A stretch of 64,000 nucleotides of DNA, taken from assembly GCF_001426755.1 (NCBI RefSeq), contig NZ_LMFJ01000002.1, positions 283,954-347,953 on the forward strand, in the 5' to 3' direction. The notes beneath the pieces are model-generated. The model made no database searches. It saw only the letters and a list, made by a program, of their open reading frames with translations, and was not told the origin of the DNA. The DNA comes from Aeromicrobium sp. Root495 (lineage in GTDB: Bacteria > Actinomycetota > Actinomycetes > Propionibacteriales > Nocardioidaceae). The position numbers were made by a program, and so were the translations under genes. Shown piece after piece: positions 25,964 to 38,559 of this stretch (the first letter of the stretch is position 1; each line of letters starts with the position of its first letter).

Positions 25964-26898
25964 CGTCGTCCACCTCCGGCCCGCGCGGTGTTACGCCAGA
26001 TCGCGTACTGCCGAGCGGGCTCGTCGAAGTAGCTCCAGAGCGCCTCCACCGGCGCGTCGCCGAGGACCTCGAAGTGGGTGAGGGCCTGCGCGGGCCGCTG
26101 CGCCAGGCTGTAGAACTGCGCGAACATGCTGTGCGCCTCGAGCCAGCCCGGGCCGCGGGGGGCGTCGGGGTGCAGCACGGAGCGCTGCGCCGCCCAGTCC
26201 ACTTCGTCGATGACGCTCTGCTGGCGCAGGTAGTCGGCTCCGTCGTCGACCCAGGCCTCGAGGTGCGCGGCCACGAGCAGGGACGGCTGGAGCGCCCCGG
26301 GCGGCGCCGTGCGACTTGCCTCGCGCGCGAGCTCGAACGCCGCCTCCCACGTGCCGTGCCACTTGGGGCACAGCTCCTGCAGCAGGTCGAGCTGAGCCGG
26401 CAGGTGATGGGGCTCGGACGACCCGACCTGCTCGTAGCGACGCCGGCTCTCCGACAGGCCCAGCCCGAGCCCTCGCGCCGTCCTGATCCGGAGGTCCCAC
26501 GCGTCGACGCAGGTGCGGTCGTGTGCGACGACGTCGATGAGGATGATCTCGGCCAGGCACAGCAGCTCGCGGAACCGCCTCCACTGGTCCTCGGAGACCG
26601 ACTCGGCGTGGCCGAGGCCACGGGAGCGCCACGCCTGCACGACGAGCACGTGCGCCTGGAGCACAGCGATCATCCGTCCGGCACCGGTGGTGTACTCGCG
26701 TGGCGGGGTCGTGATCTTCTGGTCGGCCCAGGCGAGGTGCCGCATCGTCGCGCCCCGGTCGGCCGCCGTCATGGAGCTCAGCTGCTCGACGAGCCCGTCC
26801 CAGTCGCCGGCCACGGCAGCACGAAGCGCTCGATGGCTGGCGGCGTAGGCATGGACCGGCTCGGCGAACTCGACCGGCGATTCTCCCCCACCTCTCAC
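25960..26898 (-). CDS. Protein of unknown function, paired with M16 peptidase
   Basis: 312 residues, mainly helical and rich in Ala, Trp and His, with segments resembling TPR or HEAT-like helices (WEAAFELAREASRTAPPGAL, QPSLLVAAHLEAWVDD). No signal peptide or membrane helix. I do not recognise a named family; there is a faint likeness to DUF4034-type proteins. GTG start with TAGGAT 6 nt upstream, so the two-gene unit is probably leaderless. Coupled by ATGA to the peptidase, it may be its substrate adaptor. Confidence 0.65.
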   Translation of the reverse strand: MRGGGESPVEFAEPVHAYAASHRALRAAVAGDWDGLVEQLSSMTAADRGATMRHLAWADQKITTPPREYTTGAGRMIAVLQAHVLVVQAWRSRGLGHAESVSEDQWRRFRELLCLAEIILIDVVAHDRTCVDAWDLRIRTARGLGLGLSESRRRYEQVGSSEPHHLPAQLDLLQELCPKWHGTWEAAFELAREASRTAPPGALQPSLLVAAHLEAWVDDGADYLRQQSVIDEVDWAAQRSVLHPDAPRGPGWLEAHSMFAQFYSLAQRPAQALTHFEVLGDAPVEALWSYFDEPARQYAIWRNTARAGGGRR

Positions 26899-26910
26899 GC
26901 AACGATCCTA
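26899..26910 (-). promoter_or_regulatory. -10 hexamer TAGGAT, leaderless arrangement
   Basis: Minus strand TAGGAT-CGTTGC-GTG; 6-nt spacing, no ribosome-binding site. Confidence 0.6.
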
Positions 26911-26968
26911 TGTTCGAGCGGGGCCGCGCGGCGGGACAACGAGACGTCCCGACGGGACGAGACCTGGC

Positions 26969-27433
26969 TCAGTCGTCCGGGTCCGATACGCTGATGCCGG
27001 CGACCCGCCAGGCGACTCCCTCGGCGATCTTGACCTTGAAGGTGGGGTCGGAACCGATCCTCGCGGCCGACGTCGTGGCGGTTGCCCCAGGACTCTTGGG
27101 GTCACAGTCGGTGGCGAACTCCGAACCGCCCCACTCGATGGCGAAGGGGAGCTCGGCCGGGTCATCGCTCACCTGGGCCGGGCTGCAGGTCCCGCCCATC
27201 CTGACGAACGTCACGTCGGCAGGCAGATCGATCGTGAGGGTCGTCGGTCCCGTGCCCTTCCTCTCGAAGACCGTTCCCAGGCTCTCGGAGCCTCCATCGG
27301 TCACCGACTCCTCGAGCATCGGGAGAGGGTCCGAGGGCTTCGGGTCGTCCTTCTCGGACGAGCAGCCGGCCGCCAGGAACGCCACGAGCACGACCAAGAG
27401 GCTTGCTCGGACGGCGATCAATCGGCTCGACAT
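26969..27433 (-). CDS. Secreted lipoprotein of unknown function
   Basis: 154 residues from ATG 27433 (an alternative ATG at 27442 adds three). Signal SSRLIAVRASLLVVLVAFLAAGC with lipobox FLAAGC, then an acidic Asp/Pro/Ser linker and a beta-rich domain with one Cys pair (GGTCSPA, ATDCDPK). No known family recognised. A possible -10 TACGGT lies at 27451-27446. It points away from the CsbD-like gene. Confidence 0.7.
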   Translation of the reverse strand: MSSRLIAVRASLLVVLVAFLAAGCSSEKDDPKPSDPLPMLEESVTDGGSESLGTVFERKGTGPTTLTIDLPADVTFVRMGGTCSPAQVSDDPAELPFAIEWGGSEFATDCDPKSPGATATTSAARIGSDPTFKVKIAEGVAWRVAGISVSDPDD

Positions 27434-27533
27434 GGGATTCATTCAACCGTAGTGCGCGACCTCGGTCCTCCGCGCGGTCGACGTCACACGGCCTGGGGAG
27501 AGTGGATCGTCGCAGGAGGGGCACGTGTGAGTC

Positions 27534-28079
27534 ATGACCGACGACACGCAAGACACAGCAGGAGAAGCCCGCCGGGGACTCATCGACAACGTCGTGGGCA
27601 AGGCCAAGGAGGTCGCTGGCGCCGTGACGGGCAGCGACGCTCTCGCGGAGGAGGGACAGCTCCAGCAGGCCGAGGCGCAGACCCGCCGCGACGCGGTCGC
27701 TGAGGACGCTGTCGCCGACGCCAAGCGCCAGGAAGCAGCCTCCGAGCTGCGCGACACCAACCACGAGGCCGCCGCCGAGAAGCAGGAGGCCGACGACAAG
27801 GCGGACACCGCCCTGCGCGCCGTCGACCGTGAGCGCGCCGAGGAGCACGCGGATGCCGACCGCGACGCCGCGGCGCAGGAGGCCGTCGAGCGTCGGGCCG
27901 CCGAGCAGCAGGCCGACGCGGTGGCCGACTCCGGTCTCGCCGACGCCCAGGCCCTCGCAGCCGACGCCTCCTCCACCGAGCAGCAGGCGGCCGAGGACCA
28001 GGCACGACTCACGCGCGAGGCCGACGCGGCCGAGCAGCAGGCAGCGCGCCTGCGCGACCAGACCAGGAGCAACGGATGA
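27534..28079 (+). CDS. CsbD-like protein with long acidic coiled coil
   Basis: 181 residues. Residues about 12-55 (GLIDNVVGKAKEVAGAVTGS, ALAEEGQLQQAEAQ) match the CsbD stress-protein domain. The remainder is a continuous Ala/Glu/Asp/Gln helix with net negative charge and no hydrophobic segment. CsbD proteins are abundant stress proteins without defined activity. AGGAGGGG lies upstream but about 14 nt from ATG. The stop overlaps the next start (ATGA). Confidence 0.78.
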   Translation: MTDDTQDTAGEARRGLIDNVVGKAKEVAGAVTGSDALAEEGQLQQAEAQTRRDAVAEDAVADAKRQEAASELRDTNHEAAAEKQEADDKADTALRAVDRERAEEHADADRDAAAQEAVERRAAEQQADAVADSGLADAQALAADASSTEQQAAEDQARLTREADAAEQQAARLRDQTRSNG

Positions 28080-28729
28080 CCATCATCAGCACCCTCATCG
28101 CCGCCCCGTACGAGGCGGCCCGACTTCCCCTCGCCGTGATCGACGCGGGCCTGTCCCGGGGACTGTCGCAGACGTCCTTCCCGCGCACCACGCTCGACCG
28201 GGTCATCGGCTCGGCCGACCAGGTCGCCGGAGGCCTGCTCCACAACGAGAAGATCGCGGCCCGCGGCGCGAAGCGTATGGAGAAGTCCTCCACGGTCGTC
28301 CGCGCCGAGAAGCTGGACGACCGCGCCGAGGTCCTCCGCGAGGAGGCCGCTGCCGCGGCTGAGGCCGGACGCGAGGAAGCCGCCCAGAAGCGTCAGGCGG
28401 CTGCTGATCGAGCCGCCTCGGCCGTGAAGCAGGCCAAGAAGGCCGAGTCCGACGGCAAGAAGAAGGCTGCCGCCGACGCTGCCAAGACCTCGGCGAACGA
28501 GAAGGCCGCGGCCGACAAGAAGGCCGCCCAGCAGGCCAAGACCGTGGACCAGCGCAAGAAGCGCGTCGCCGCTGCGGCCGAGGCCAAGAAGAAGGACGCC
28601 CGTGACGAGGCCAGCGCCAAGCTGGCCGACGCCCGCGCCTCCAAGGAGTCGGCCACCGAGGCCCGCGCCGAGGCCGAGGTGCTCGACGACCTCACCGAGG
28701 CCAAGAAGCAGGAGCGCAAGCAGGACTGA
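28076..28729 (+). CDS. Lys/Ala-rich coiled-coil protein (IF2-like low-complexity family)
   Basis: 217 residues. A conserved-looking N-terminal part of about 70 residues (PYEAARLPLAVIDAGLSRGL, PRTTLDRVIGSADQVAGG) precedes a 145-residue charged helix rich in Lys, Ala and Glu. Database relatives are often called IF2-family only because of the low-complexity helix; there is no GTPase domain, so a translation role is not supported. Coupled to the acidic CsbD-like gene, suggesting a charge-complementary pair. Confidence 0.75.
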   Translation: MTIISTLIAAPYEAARLPLAVIDAGLSRGLSQTSFPRTTLDRVIGSADQVAGGLLHNEKIAARGAKRMEKSSTVVRAEKLDDRAEVLREEAAAAAEAGREEAAQKRQAAADRAASAVKQAKKAESDGKKKAAADAAKTSANEKAAADKKAAQQAKTVDQRKKRVAAAAEAKKKDARDEASAKLADARASKESATEARAEAEVLDDLTEAKKQERKQD

Positions 28730-28762
28730 TCCCACCGATCGCGAGAAGCGACCGAGACGACG

Positions 28763-28792
28763 AGAGCCTCACCCGGCAACGGGTGAGGCTCT
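28763..28792 (+). terminator. Terminator after coiled-coil gene pair
   Basis: Perfect 13-bp stem AGAGCCTCACCCG/CGGGTGAGGCTCT with a GCAA tetraloop, then TTGT. Lies 34 nt after the stop codon and just before the tRNA-Ala 3' end, so it can also stop transcription reading leftward. Confidence 0.85.
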
Positions 28793-28815
28793 TGTGGTCC
28801 TGGCTGGAGCCACGG

Positions 28816-28891
28816 TGGTGGAGCCTAGGGGACTCGAACCCCTAACCCCCTGCTTGCAAAGCAGGTGCGCTACCAATTGCGCCAAGGCCCC
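28816..28891 (-). tRNA. tRNA-Ala (anticodon TGC), CCA encoded
   Basis: Full cloverleaf on the minus strand: acceptor GGGGCCT pairs with AGGCTCC (one G-T), anticodon stem-loop CCTGCTTTGCAAGCAGG with anticodon TGC, T-arm GGGGTTCGAGTCCCC, discriminator A, and 3' CCA present in the DNA (28816-28818). Confidence 0.95.
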
Positions 28892-28916
28892 GTGGTGGTG
28901 CTGTGCGTCCCGCTCG

Positions 28917-29027
28917 TCAGAGACGATCGGTGGAGGAGGCCCACGGATCGGCCTTCTCGTCGCGGCCCCGGGCCACCGCCCACACGACTCCGGCGGCGGC
29001 GAGTCCGAGGGCCAGGAGCTTCTTCAT
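28917..29027 (-). CDS. DLW-39 family small membrane peptide
   Basis: 36-residue peptide MKKLLALGLAAAGVVWAVAR followed by a charged tail ending DPWASSTDRL (the family usually has DLW here). AGGAGG stands 5-6 nt before ATG. This peptide is conserved between gyrA and the tRNA-Ile/Ala genes of many actinobacteria; function unknown. It lies between tRNA-Ile and tRNA-Ala, so all three are probably on one transcript. Confidence 0.8.
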   Translation of the reverse strand: MKKLLALGLAAAGVVWAVARGRDEKADPWASSTDRL

Positions 29028-29053
29028 CAGAACCTCCTGGGACGGACGGGGAG

Positions 29054-29128
29054 TGGGCCTAGATGGACTTGAACCATCGACCTCTTCCTTATCAGGGAAG
29101 CGCTCTAACCGAGCTGAGCTATAGGCCC
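29054..29128 (-). tRNA. tRNA-Ile (anticodon GAT)
   Basis: Minus-strand cloverleaf: acceptor GGGCCTA with TAGGCCC, D-arm GCTCAGCTCGGTTAGAGC, anticodon loop CTTCCCTGATAAGGAAG (GAT), T-arm GATGGTTCAAGTCCATC, discriminator A. CCA is not encoded. The 72 bp between this gene and DUF3566 shows nothing recognisable. Confidence 0.95.
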
Positions 29129-29200
29129 GTAACAACGAGCAAACTTACCTCACGGTCTGTCTGCTCGGCGAATCGGGGTGGTGGGTCTCCTGGCGCCTGC

Positions 29201-30147
29201 TCAGTCGTCGCTGAACGTCAGGTGGATGCCGCCCAGGAGCTGGGCGGCGAGGTTGTACAGGTGCGCGCCGATGGTGGCCAGCGCCGTCATGACGACGACG
29301 TTGATGGCCGACAGGACGAGCGTGAGACCCACGAGACGCGGCAGCCCGAGGACCGACGTGACGTCGAAGGAGTCGCTGTTGTCGCTCAGGACGTTGGTGA
29401 TGCTGCCGTTGAGCTGGTCCCACACACCGGTGAGGTCGAGGACGACCCAGAAGATGGCGACGGCGACCACGGACACGATCATGAGGGCGACCGAGACGAC
29501 GAAGGCGAGCTTGGTGACCGACCACGGCTCGACGTGCACGAGCCGCAGCTCGGCGCGGCGACCGCTGCCCGGCGCCGGGGCGGCCGACGCGGCGGCCGCG
29601 GGCGTGGTGGCCGGCTCGACCCGCGCAGCGGGCTTCTTGTTCCGGCTCCTGGGACCACTGTCGCTCGGGTCCTCGTCGCGGATGGCCGGGATGACCGACG
29701 TGCTGTCGGCGGACTCACGCGTGGTGCGGGCGTAGTCGGCTGCCGTCATGGCGTTGCCGGAACGGGCGGCGCCGCCCGGCTTGGTGGGCTCGTCGCGTGC
29801 GGAGACCTTCTGCGGACCGGAGGTGCGACCCGGCGACGCGGGGGACTTCTTGGCGGCGGCGCCGGTGGCCGCGGGCTTGCGGCCCGCGCTCTTGGCCGCC
29901 GTGGGGCGACCCTTGGCCGGCGGAGTGGGCGTGGACTTCTCCTCGCGCTCCACCTCGGTCTCCTCGACCTCGACGACCTCCGCCGTGCTCTCCACCGGCG
30001 TCTCGGCCGTGGGGTCCTCGTCCTTGGCGCCGGGGCGTCCGGCCTTCTCGTTCCCGCCACCCTGGAGGCGCGGGATCCGGACCGATGACTCGCCCTGTCG
30101 GGCGGTGGAGCGCGCCGGCTTCCGGCTGCCGCTGTCCTTGTTGTCGG

Positions 30148-30151
<4 letters not shown>
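29201..30151 (-). CDS. DUF3566 membrane protein with long disordered N-terminus
   Basis: 316 residues: about 200 disordered Pro/Ala/Lys/Glu-rich cytosolic residues, then two membrane helices ([40 protein letters not shown]) and the DUF3566 ending [19 protein letters not shown]. It is the equivalent of the small membrane protein after gyrA in mycobacteria (Rv0007 region). The GTG start overlaps the gyrA stop. Role unknown; its conserved place suggests a tie to division or envelope. Confidence 0.88.
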
Positions 30152-32781
<2,630 letters not shown>

Positions 32782-32798
32782 GGGAAGTCCTTTGCTGG

Positions 32799-32830
32799 CT
32801 GAGCCGGTCGAAGCCCTTCGACAGGCTCAG
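32799..32830. repeat. REP-like palindrome in gyrB-gyrA gap
   Basis: Arms CTGAGCCGGTCGAAG (32799-32813) and CTTCGACAGGCTCAG (32816-32830) pair with a single mismatch and a 2-nt loop. The word TTCGACAGGCTCAGGG recurs between genes in many actinobacterial genomes. It separates the two gyrase genes without an obvious terminator tail. Confidence 0.75.
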
Positions 32831-32854
32831 GGAACGTGAGCGTGGGTCAGACGA

Positions 32855-35083
<2,229 letters not shown>

Positions 35084-35101
35084 CTACGGCATCGTGGTGG
35101 G

Positions 35102-35914
35102 ATGACCATGGTGACCGCGGAGAGACGCGTCGTGGCCCCCGGCGCGGGCACCCTCGTCGCGTCCGTGCTCGGCACGGTGCTCGTCTCCTACATCGCTCTC
35201 GCCACGGCGAAGGGACAGAGTCTCGACGAACGCGGGCTCCGCGCGGTCCAGGTGGATCGGGCCGGTCTGGTCACGCTGCTCAGCGTGCTGGGGCGGGTGT
35301 CCATCGGCACGGTCGTGGCCGTCTGTCTCGTGTGCGCCGCCGTGGCCCTCGTGCGCGGATCGGGCCGCCTGGCCGTCGCCGCCGTCGTCGTGGTCGGCGG
35401 CGCCAACGTCACCACGCAGGCCCTGAAGCACGTCCTGCTGGAGCGGAGCGACTTCGGGATCGTCGCGGCCAACAGCCTGCCCAGCGGTCACACCACGGCC
35501 GTCGCCTCAGGCGTGGGTGCTCTCTGTCTCGTGGCACCTCGCGCGATCCGTGGTGTCCTCGCCCTGTTCGGTGCCTTCGCCGTGACGCTCGTCGGCTCCT
35601 CCACCGTGGTGGCCGGGTGGCACCGACCGTCCGACGTCGTGGCGGCCCTGGGCGTGAGCCTGGCCTGGACCGCCCTCGCCTCCCTCGTGGTGGGCGGGAC
35701 CCGTCGGCCGCTGCGGGGACTGGTGGTGGCCGCGGGCGTGGGCGCCGTGGTGGCCACGGCCGCGCTCGTGGTCCTGGGCGTCCGGCCCGCTGCCGACACC
35801 AGCACCCCGGTGCAGGTCTGCCTGGTCTACGGCGTGCTGGGCGTGGCCGCGGCACTCACCGTGGCCCTGATGGAGCGGGTCTCGCCCACCCAGGTGGACC
35901 CCGCTCAGCCGTAG
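35102..35914 (+). CDS. PAP2-superfamily membrane phosphatase
   Basis: 270-residue polytopic protein with the PAP2 signature: LPSGHTTAVASG (motif 2) and VVAGWHRPSDVVAA (motif 3 His and Asp). Motif 1 is KHVLLERSD, where the usual Pro after Arg is Ser. It probably dephosphorylates a lipid phosphate or undecaprenyl diphosphate outside the membrane. The 3' end overlaps the convergent dciA gene by 10 bp. Confidence 0.85.
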   Translation: MTMVTAERRVVAPGAGTLVASVLGTVLVSYIALATAKGQSLDERGLRAVQVDRAGLVTLLSVLGRVSIGTVVAVCLVCAAVALVRGSGRLAVAAVVVVGGANVTTQALKHVLLERSDFGIVAANSLPSGHTTAVASGVGALCLVAPRAIRGVLALFGAFAVTLVGSSTVVAGWHRPSDVVAALGVSLAWTALASLVVGGTRRPLRGLVVAAGVGAVVATAALVVLGVRPAADTSTPVQVCLVYGVLGVAAALTVALMERVSPTQVDPAQP

Positions 35915-36462
35915 GTGTCGCGCGGACCGCGAGCGTTGCGGATGGTCCGCTTCCCCTTGATCCACGACGGCGCCTGGGGACCGCGGATCTCGATGCGCAG
36001 CACCGAGCCGTCGCCGAGCTCGTCGTTCAGCCGGGCCACGATGCGCGGCGCCAGGAGCTTGAGCTGGGTGGCCCAGGCGGTGGAGTCGGTCTCTACGTGG
36101 ACGATGGCGTCGTCGTAACCCACGACCTTGCTGTGCGTGGCCACCTCGGGACCCACGATGGAGGCCCAGTCGGTGAAGACCCGCTGCGCGGCGAGCCGGT
36201 CGTCCCACCCGCGGTCCTTCTGGAGTCTTCCGAGGACGGCGGAGATGTCGGTGGGGTCCTCGCGCTTGGCGCGGCGCGGCGACGCCTGGCGGGGGCGCGA
36301 CGTGGATCGTCGGGGATCGAGGGGGCGGCCGGCACCTCGGTACGAGTCGGCGACGTCGCGCGCCAGGCCGAGAGGGTCCGGTGTGGCGTCCGGCTTCCCT
36401 TCCGCCGGCTCGGGCTCGGTGCGACCGGCGGCGTCGTCGGGCGGTGGTGTCGGGTCACTCAT
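35905..36462 (-). CDS. dciA: DUF721 / DciA-like helicase-loading protein
   Basis: 185 residues: disordered Pro/Asp/Arg-rich N-terminus (1-70), then the DUF721 domain ([40 protein letters not shown]). DciA proteins help load the replicative helicase DnaB where DnaC is absent, which suits its place between recF and gyrB near oriC. ATG overlaps the recF stop by 8 bp. Confidence 0.85.
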   Translation of the reverse strand: MSDPTPPPDDAAGRTEPEPAEGKPDATPDPLGLARDVADSYRGAGRPLDPRRSTSRPRQASPRRAKREDPTDISAVLGRLQKDRGWDDRLAAQRVFTDWASIVGPEVATHSKVVGYDDAIVHVETDSTAWATQLKLLAPRIVARLNDELGDGSVLRIEIRGPQAPSWIKGKRTIRNARGPRDTYG

Positions 36463-37573
36463 GGGTGACCTGTCCCCCCGCCACCGCGAAGCGGTGGCCG
36501 AGCAGCGCCTTGGGGACGTCGTCGGCCACGGCGGCCGTGACGATGACCTGCTCCGCCCCGCTCACGAGCGACGCCAGGTGCTCGCGTCGACCTTGGTCGA
36601 GCTCGGCGAAGACGTCGTCGAGGATCAGCACGGGGTCGTCGTCGTCCTCGCGCAGGAGCTCGAAGGCGGCGAGTCGCAGGGAGAGCGCGAACGACCACGA
36701 CTCCCCGTGACTCGCGTATCCCTTGGCCGGGAGGTCGCCGATCGTGAGGACCACCTCGTCGCGGTGGGGCCCGACCAGGCTCACTCCGCGCTCGCGCTCC
36801 TCGCGGCGTCTCTCCTCGATGCCGGCCAGGAGGCTCTCGCGGACCGACTCCACGTCCTCGCCCGAGAGCTCGGCGGAAGACTTGTAGACGGCCGAGACCT
36901 CGCGCCGGTTCTCGGCCGCTTCGGTGGCGACCGTGAGGTAGGCCTGGCCGAGATGGGGCGCGAGGTCGTGGAGCAGTGCGATGCGGGCCGCCACCAGCTC
37001 TCCGCCGAGCGAGGCGAGCTTCTCGTCCCAGATCTCTAATGTCGACATGTCCATTTGTCGATTAGTACGCCCGGACTTCAGCAGGGTGTTGCGCTGGCGG
37101 AGCACCCGGTCGTAGTCGGCCTTCACCCCGGCCAGCCGGGGAGTGCGCATGGCCGTGAGGCCGTCGAGCAGCTTGCGCCGGTCGGAGGGGTCGCCCTTCA
37201 CGAGCGCGAGGTCCTCCGGCGAGAACATGACGGAGCGGACGATGCCGAGCAGGTCGCGGGTCCGGGGCAGGGGCGACCGGTTGACCCGGGCACGGTTGGA
37301 CCGTCCCGGCGTGATCTCGAGCTCGAGCAGCGCCGTGCGCTCACCCTTGACGAGCTCGGCCCGCACGACGGCGCGCTCGGTCCCGGCCCGGACCAACGGT
37401 GCGTCGCTGGCGACGCGGTGCGACTCCAGCGTCGCGAGGTAGTCGATCGCCTCGACGAGGTTGGTCTTGCCCTGACCGTTGGCGCCGATGAACGCCGTGG
37501 GTCCGGCCTCCAGCTCGACCTCGACCTCGGGATAGGACCGGAAGTCGTGCAGGGCGAGCCGACGGACGAACAT
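36455..37573 (-). CDS. recF: DNA recombination/repair protein RecF
   Basis: 372-residue SMC-like ATPase of the RecFOR pathway that loads RecA at gaps. Walker [10 protein letters not shown], signature region SLVGPHRDE and Walker B-like [13 protein letters not shown] are intact. An AT-rich patch (37036-37065) encodes the variable loop [16 protein letters not shown] using codons such as TTA, AAT and CGA that are rare in this window. Follows gnd with 17 bp between. Confidence 0.96.
   Translation of the reverse strand: MFVRRLALHDFRSYPEVEVELEAGPTAFIGANGQGKTNLVEAIDYLATLESHRVASDAPLVRAGTERAVVRAELVKGERTALLELEITPGRSNRARVNRSPLPRTRDLLGIVRSVMFSPEDLALVKGDPSDRRKLLDGLTAMRTPRLAGVKADYDRVLRQRNTLLKSGRTNRQMDMSTLEIWDEKLASLGGELVAARIALLHDLAPHLGQAYLTVATEAAENRREVSAVYKSSAELSGEDVESVRESLLAGIEERRREERERGVSLVGPHRDEVVLTIGDLPAKGYASHGESWSFALSLRLAAFELLREDDDDPVLILDDVFAELDQGRREHLASLVSGAEQVIVTAAVADDVPKALLGHRFAVAGGQVTHE
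37036..37065. other. AT-rich inverted-repeat island inside recF
   Basis: On the minus strand CTAATCGACA (37065-37056) and TGTCGACATTAG (37047-37036) form an imperfect dyad in otherwise GC-rich coding DNA. Shares ATCGACAA and GTCGAC words with the island after parB. Confidence 0.4.
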
Positions 37574-37590
37574 GGTGGGTCAGGCGTGGG

Positions 37591-38499
37591 TCAGGCGTCG
37601 GCGGGGTCGTGCCCGGCCTCGGCCGCGGCACGCACCGCGTGACCGCCGAACTGCTGACGCATGGCGGCGACCGCCTGCATGGCCGGCGACTCCTCCTGGC
37701 GCGAGCTGAAGCGGGCGAACAGCGAGGCGGCGATGGTGTGCATGGGCACCGCGTTGTCGATGGCGGCCTCGACCGTCCACCGTCCCTCGCCGGAGTCGTC
37801 GGCGTAGCCGCGGATCTGCGAGAGGCCCGGATCGTCCTCGAGGGCCTTGACCAGGAGGTCGAGGAGCCAGGACCGGACGACCGTGCCCTCGCGCCACGAG
37901 TCGAAGACCTCGGTGACGTTCTCGACCATGTCGACGGTCTGCAGGAGCTCGTAGCCCTCGGCGTAGGCCTGCATCATGGCGTACTCGATGCCGTTGTGGA
38001 CCATCTTGGAGAAGTGGCCGGCACCCACGCGACCGGCGTGGACGAAGCCCGACTCACCCTCGGGCCGCAGGGCGTCGAAGGCGAACTGGACCTTGGCGAT
38101 GTCGTCGGCCGAGCCGCCGGCCATGAGTGCATAGCCGTTCTCGAGACCCCACACGCCACCGCTCACGCCGCAGTCGACGTAGCCGATGCCCTGCTCCTGG
38201 GCGAGCGCCGCGTGCTTCTCGTCGTCGGTCCAGCGCGAGTTGCCACCGTCGACGATGACATCGCCCTCGTCGAGCAGCTCGATGAGCTCGGTGACGGTGG
38301 ACCGGGTGATCTCACCCGACGGGACCATGACCCACACGACCTTGGGGCTGGGCAGCGCCTCCACGAGCTCGGCGAGCGAGCCCACGTCGGACACCTCGGG
38401 GTTGCGGTCGAAGCCGGTGACGGTGACGTCGGCGTTGCGCATCCGGGTGCGCATGTTGCCGCCCATCTTGCCCAGTCCGACCAGTCCGATGTGTCCCAT
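37591..38499 (-). CDS. gnd: 6-phosphogluconate dehydrogenase, decarboxylating (short form)
   Basis: 302-residue NAD(P)-linked enzyme of the oxidative pentose phosphate pathway, converting 6-phosphogluconate to ribulose 5-phosphate. Rossmann motif IGLVGLGKMGGNM, substrate motif DCGVSGGVWGLENG and catalytic Lys in HFSKMVHNGIEY. This is the short (about 300-residue) class, common between dnaN and recF in actinobacteria. GAGAGGA ribosome-binding site before ATG. Confidence 0.94.
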   Translation of the reverse strand: MGHIGLVGLGKMGGNMRTRMRNADVTVTGFDRNPEVSDVGSLAELVEALPSPKVVWVMVPSGEITRSTVTELIELLDEGDVIVDGGNSRWTDDEKHAALAQEQGIGYVDCGVSGGVWGLENGYALMAGGSADDIAKVQFAFDALRPEGESGFVHAGRVGAGHFSKMVHNGIEYAMMQAYAEGYELLQTVDMVENVTEVFDSWREGTVVRSWLLDLLVKALEDDPGLSQIRGYADDSGEGRWTVEAAIDNAVPMHTIAASLFARFSSRQEESPAMQAVAAMRQQFGGHAVRAAAEAGHDPADA

Positions 38500-38559
38500 G
38501 AGGTTCCTCTCGCGTGTGTCGACGTCGTGCCGTGCTGGTGGGGGGTACCCCGTGGAGCG

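Noticed and set aside
28076..28729. Translation initiation factor IF-2
   Set aside because: Similarity is limited to a Lys/Ala-rich helix; no GTPase motifs are present.
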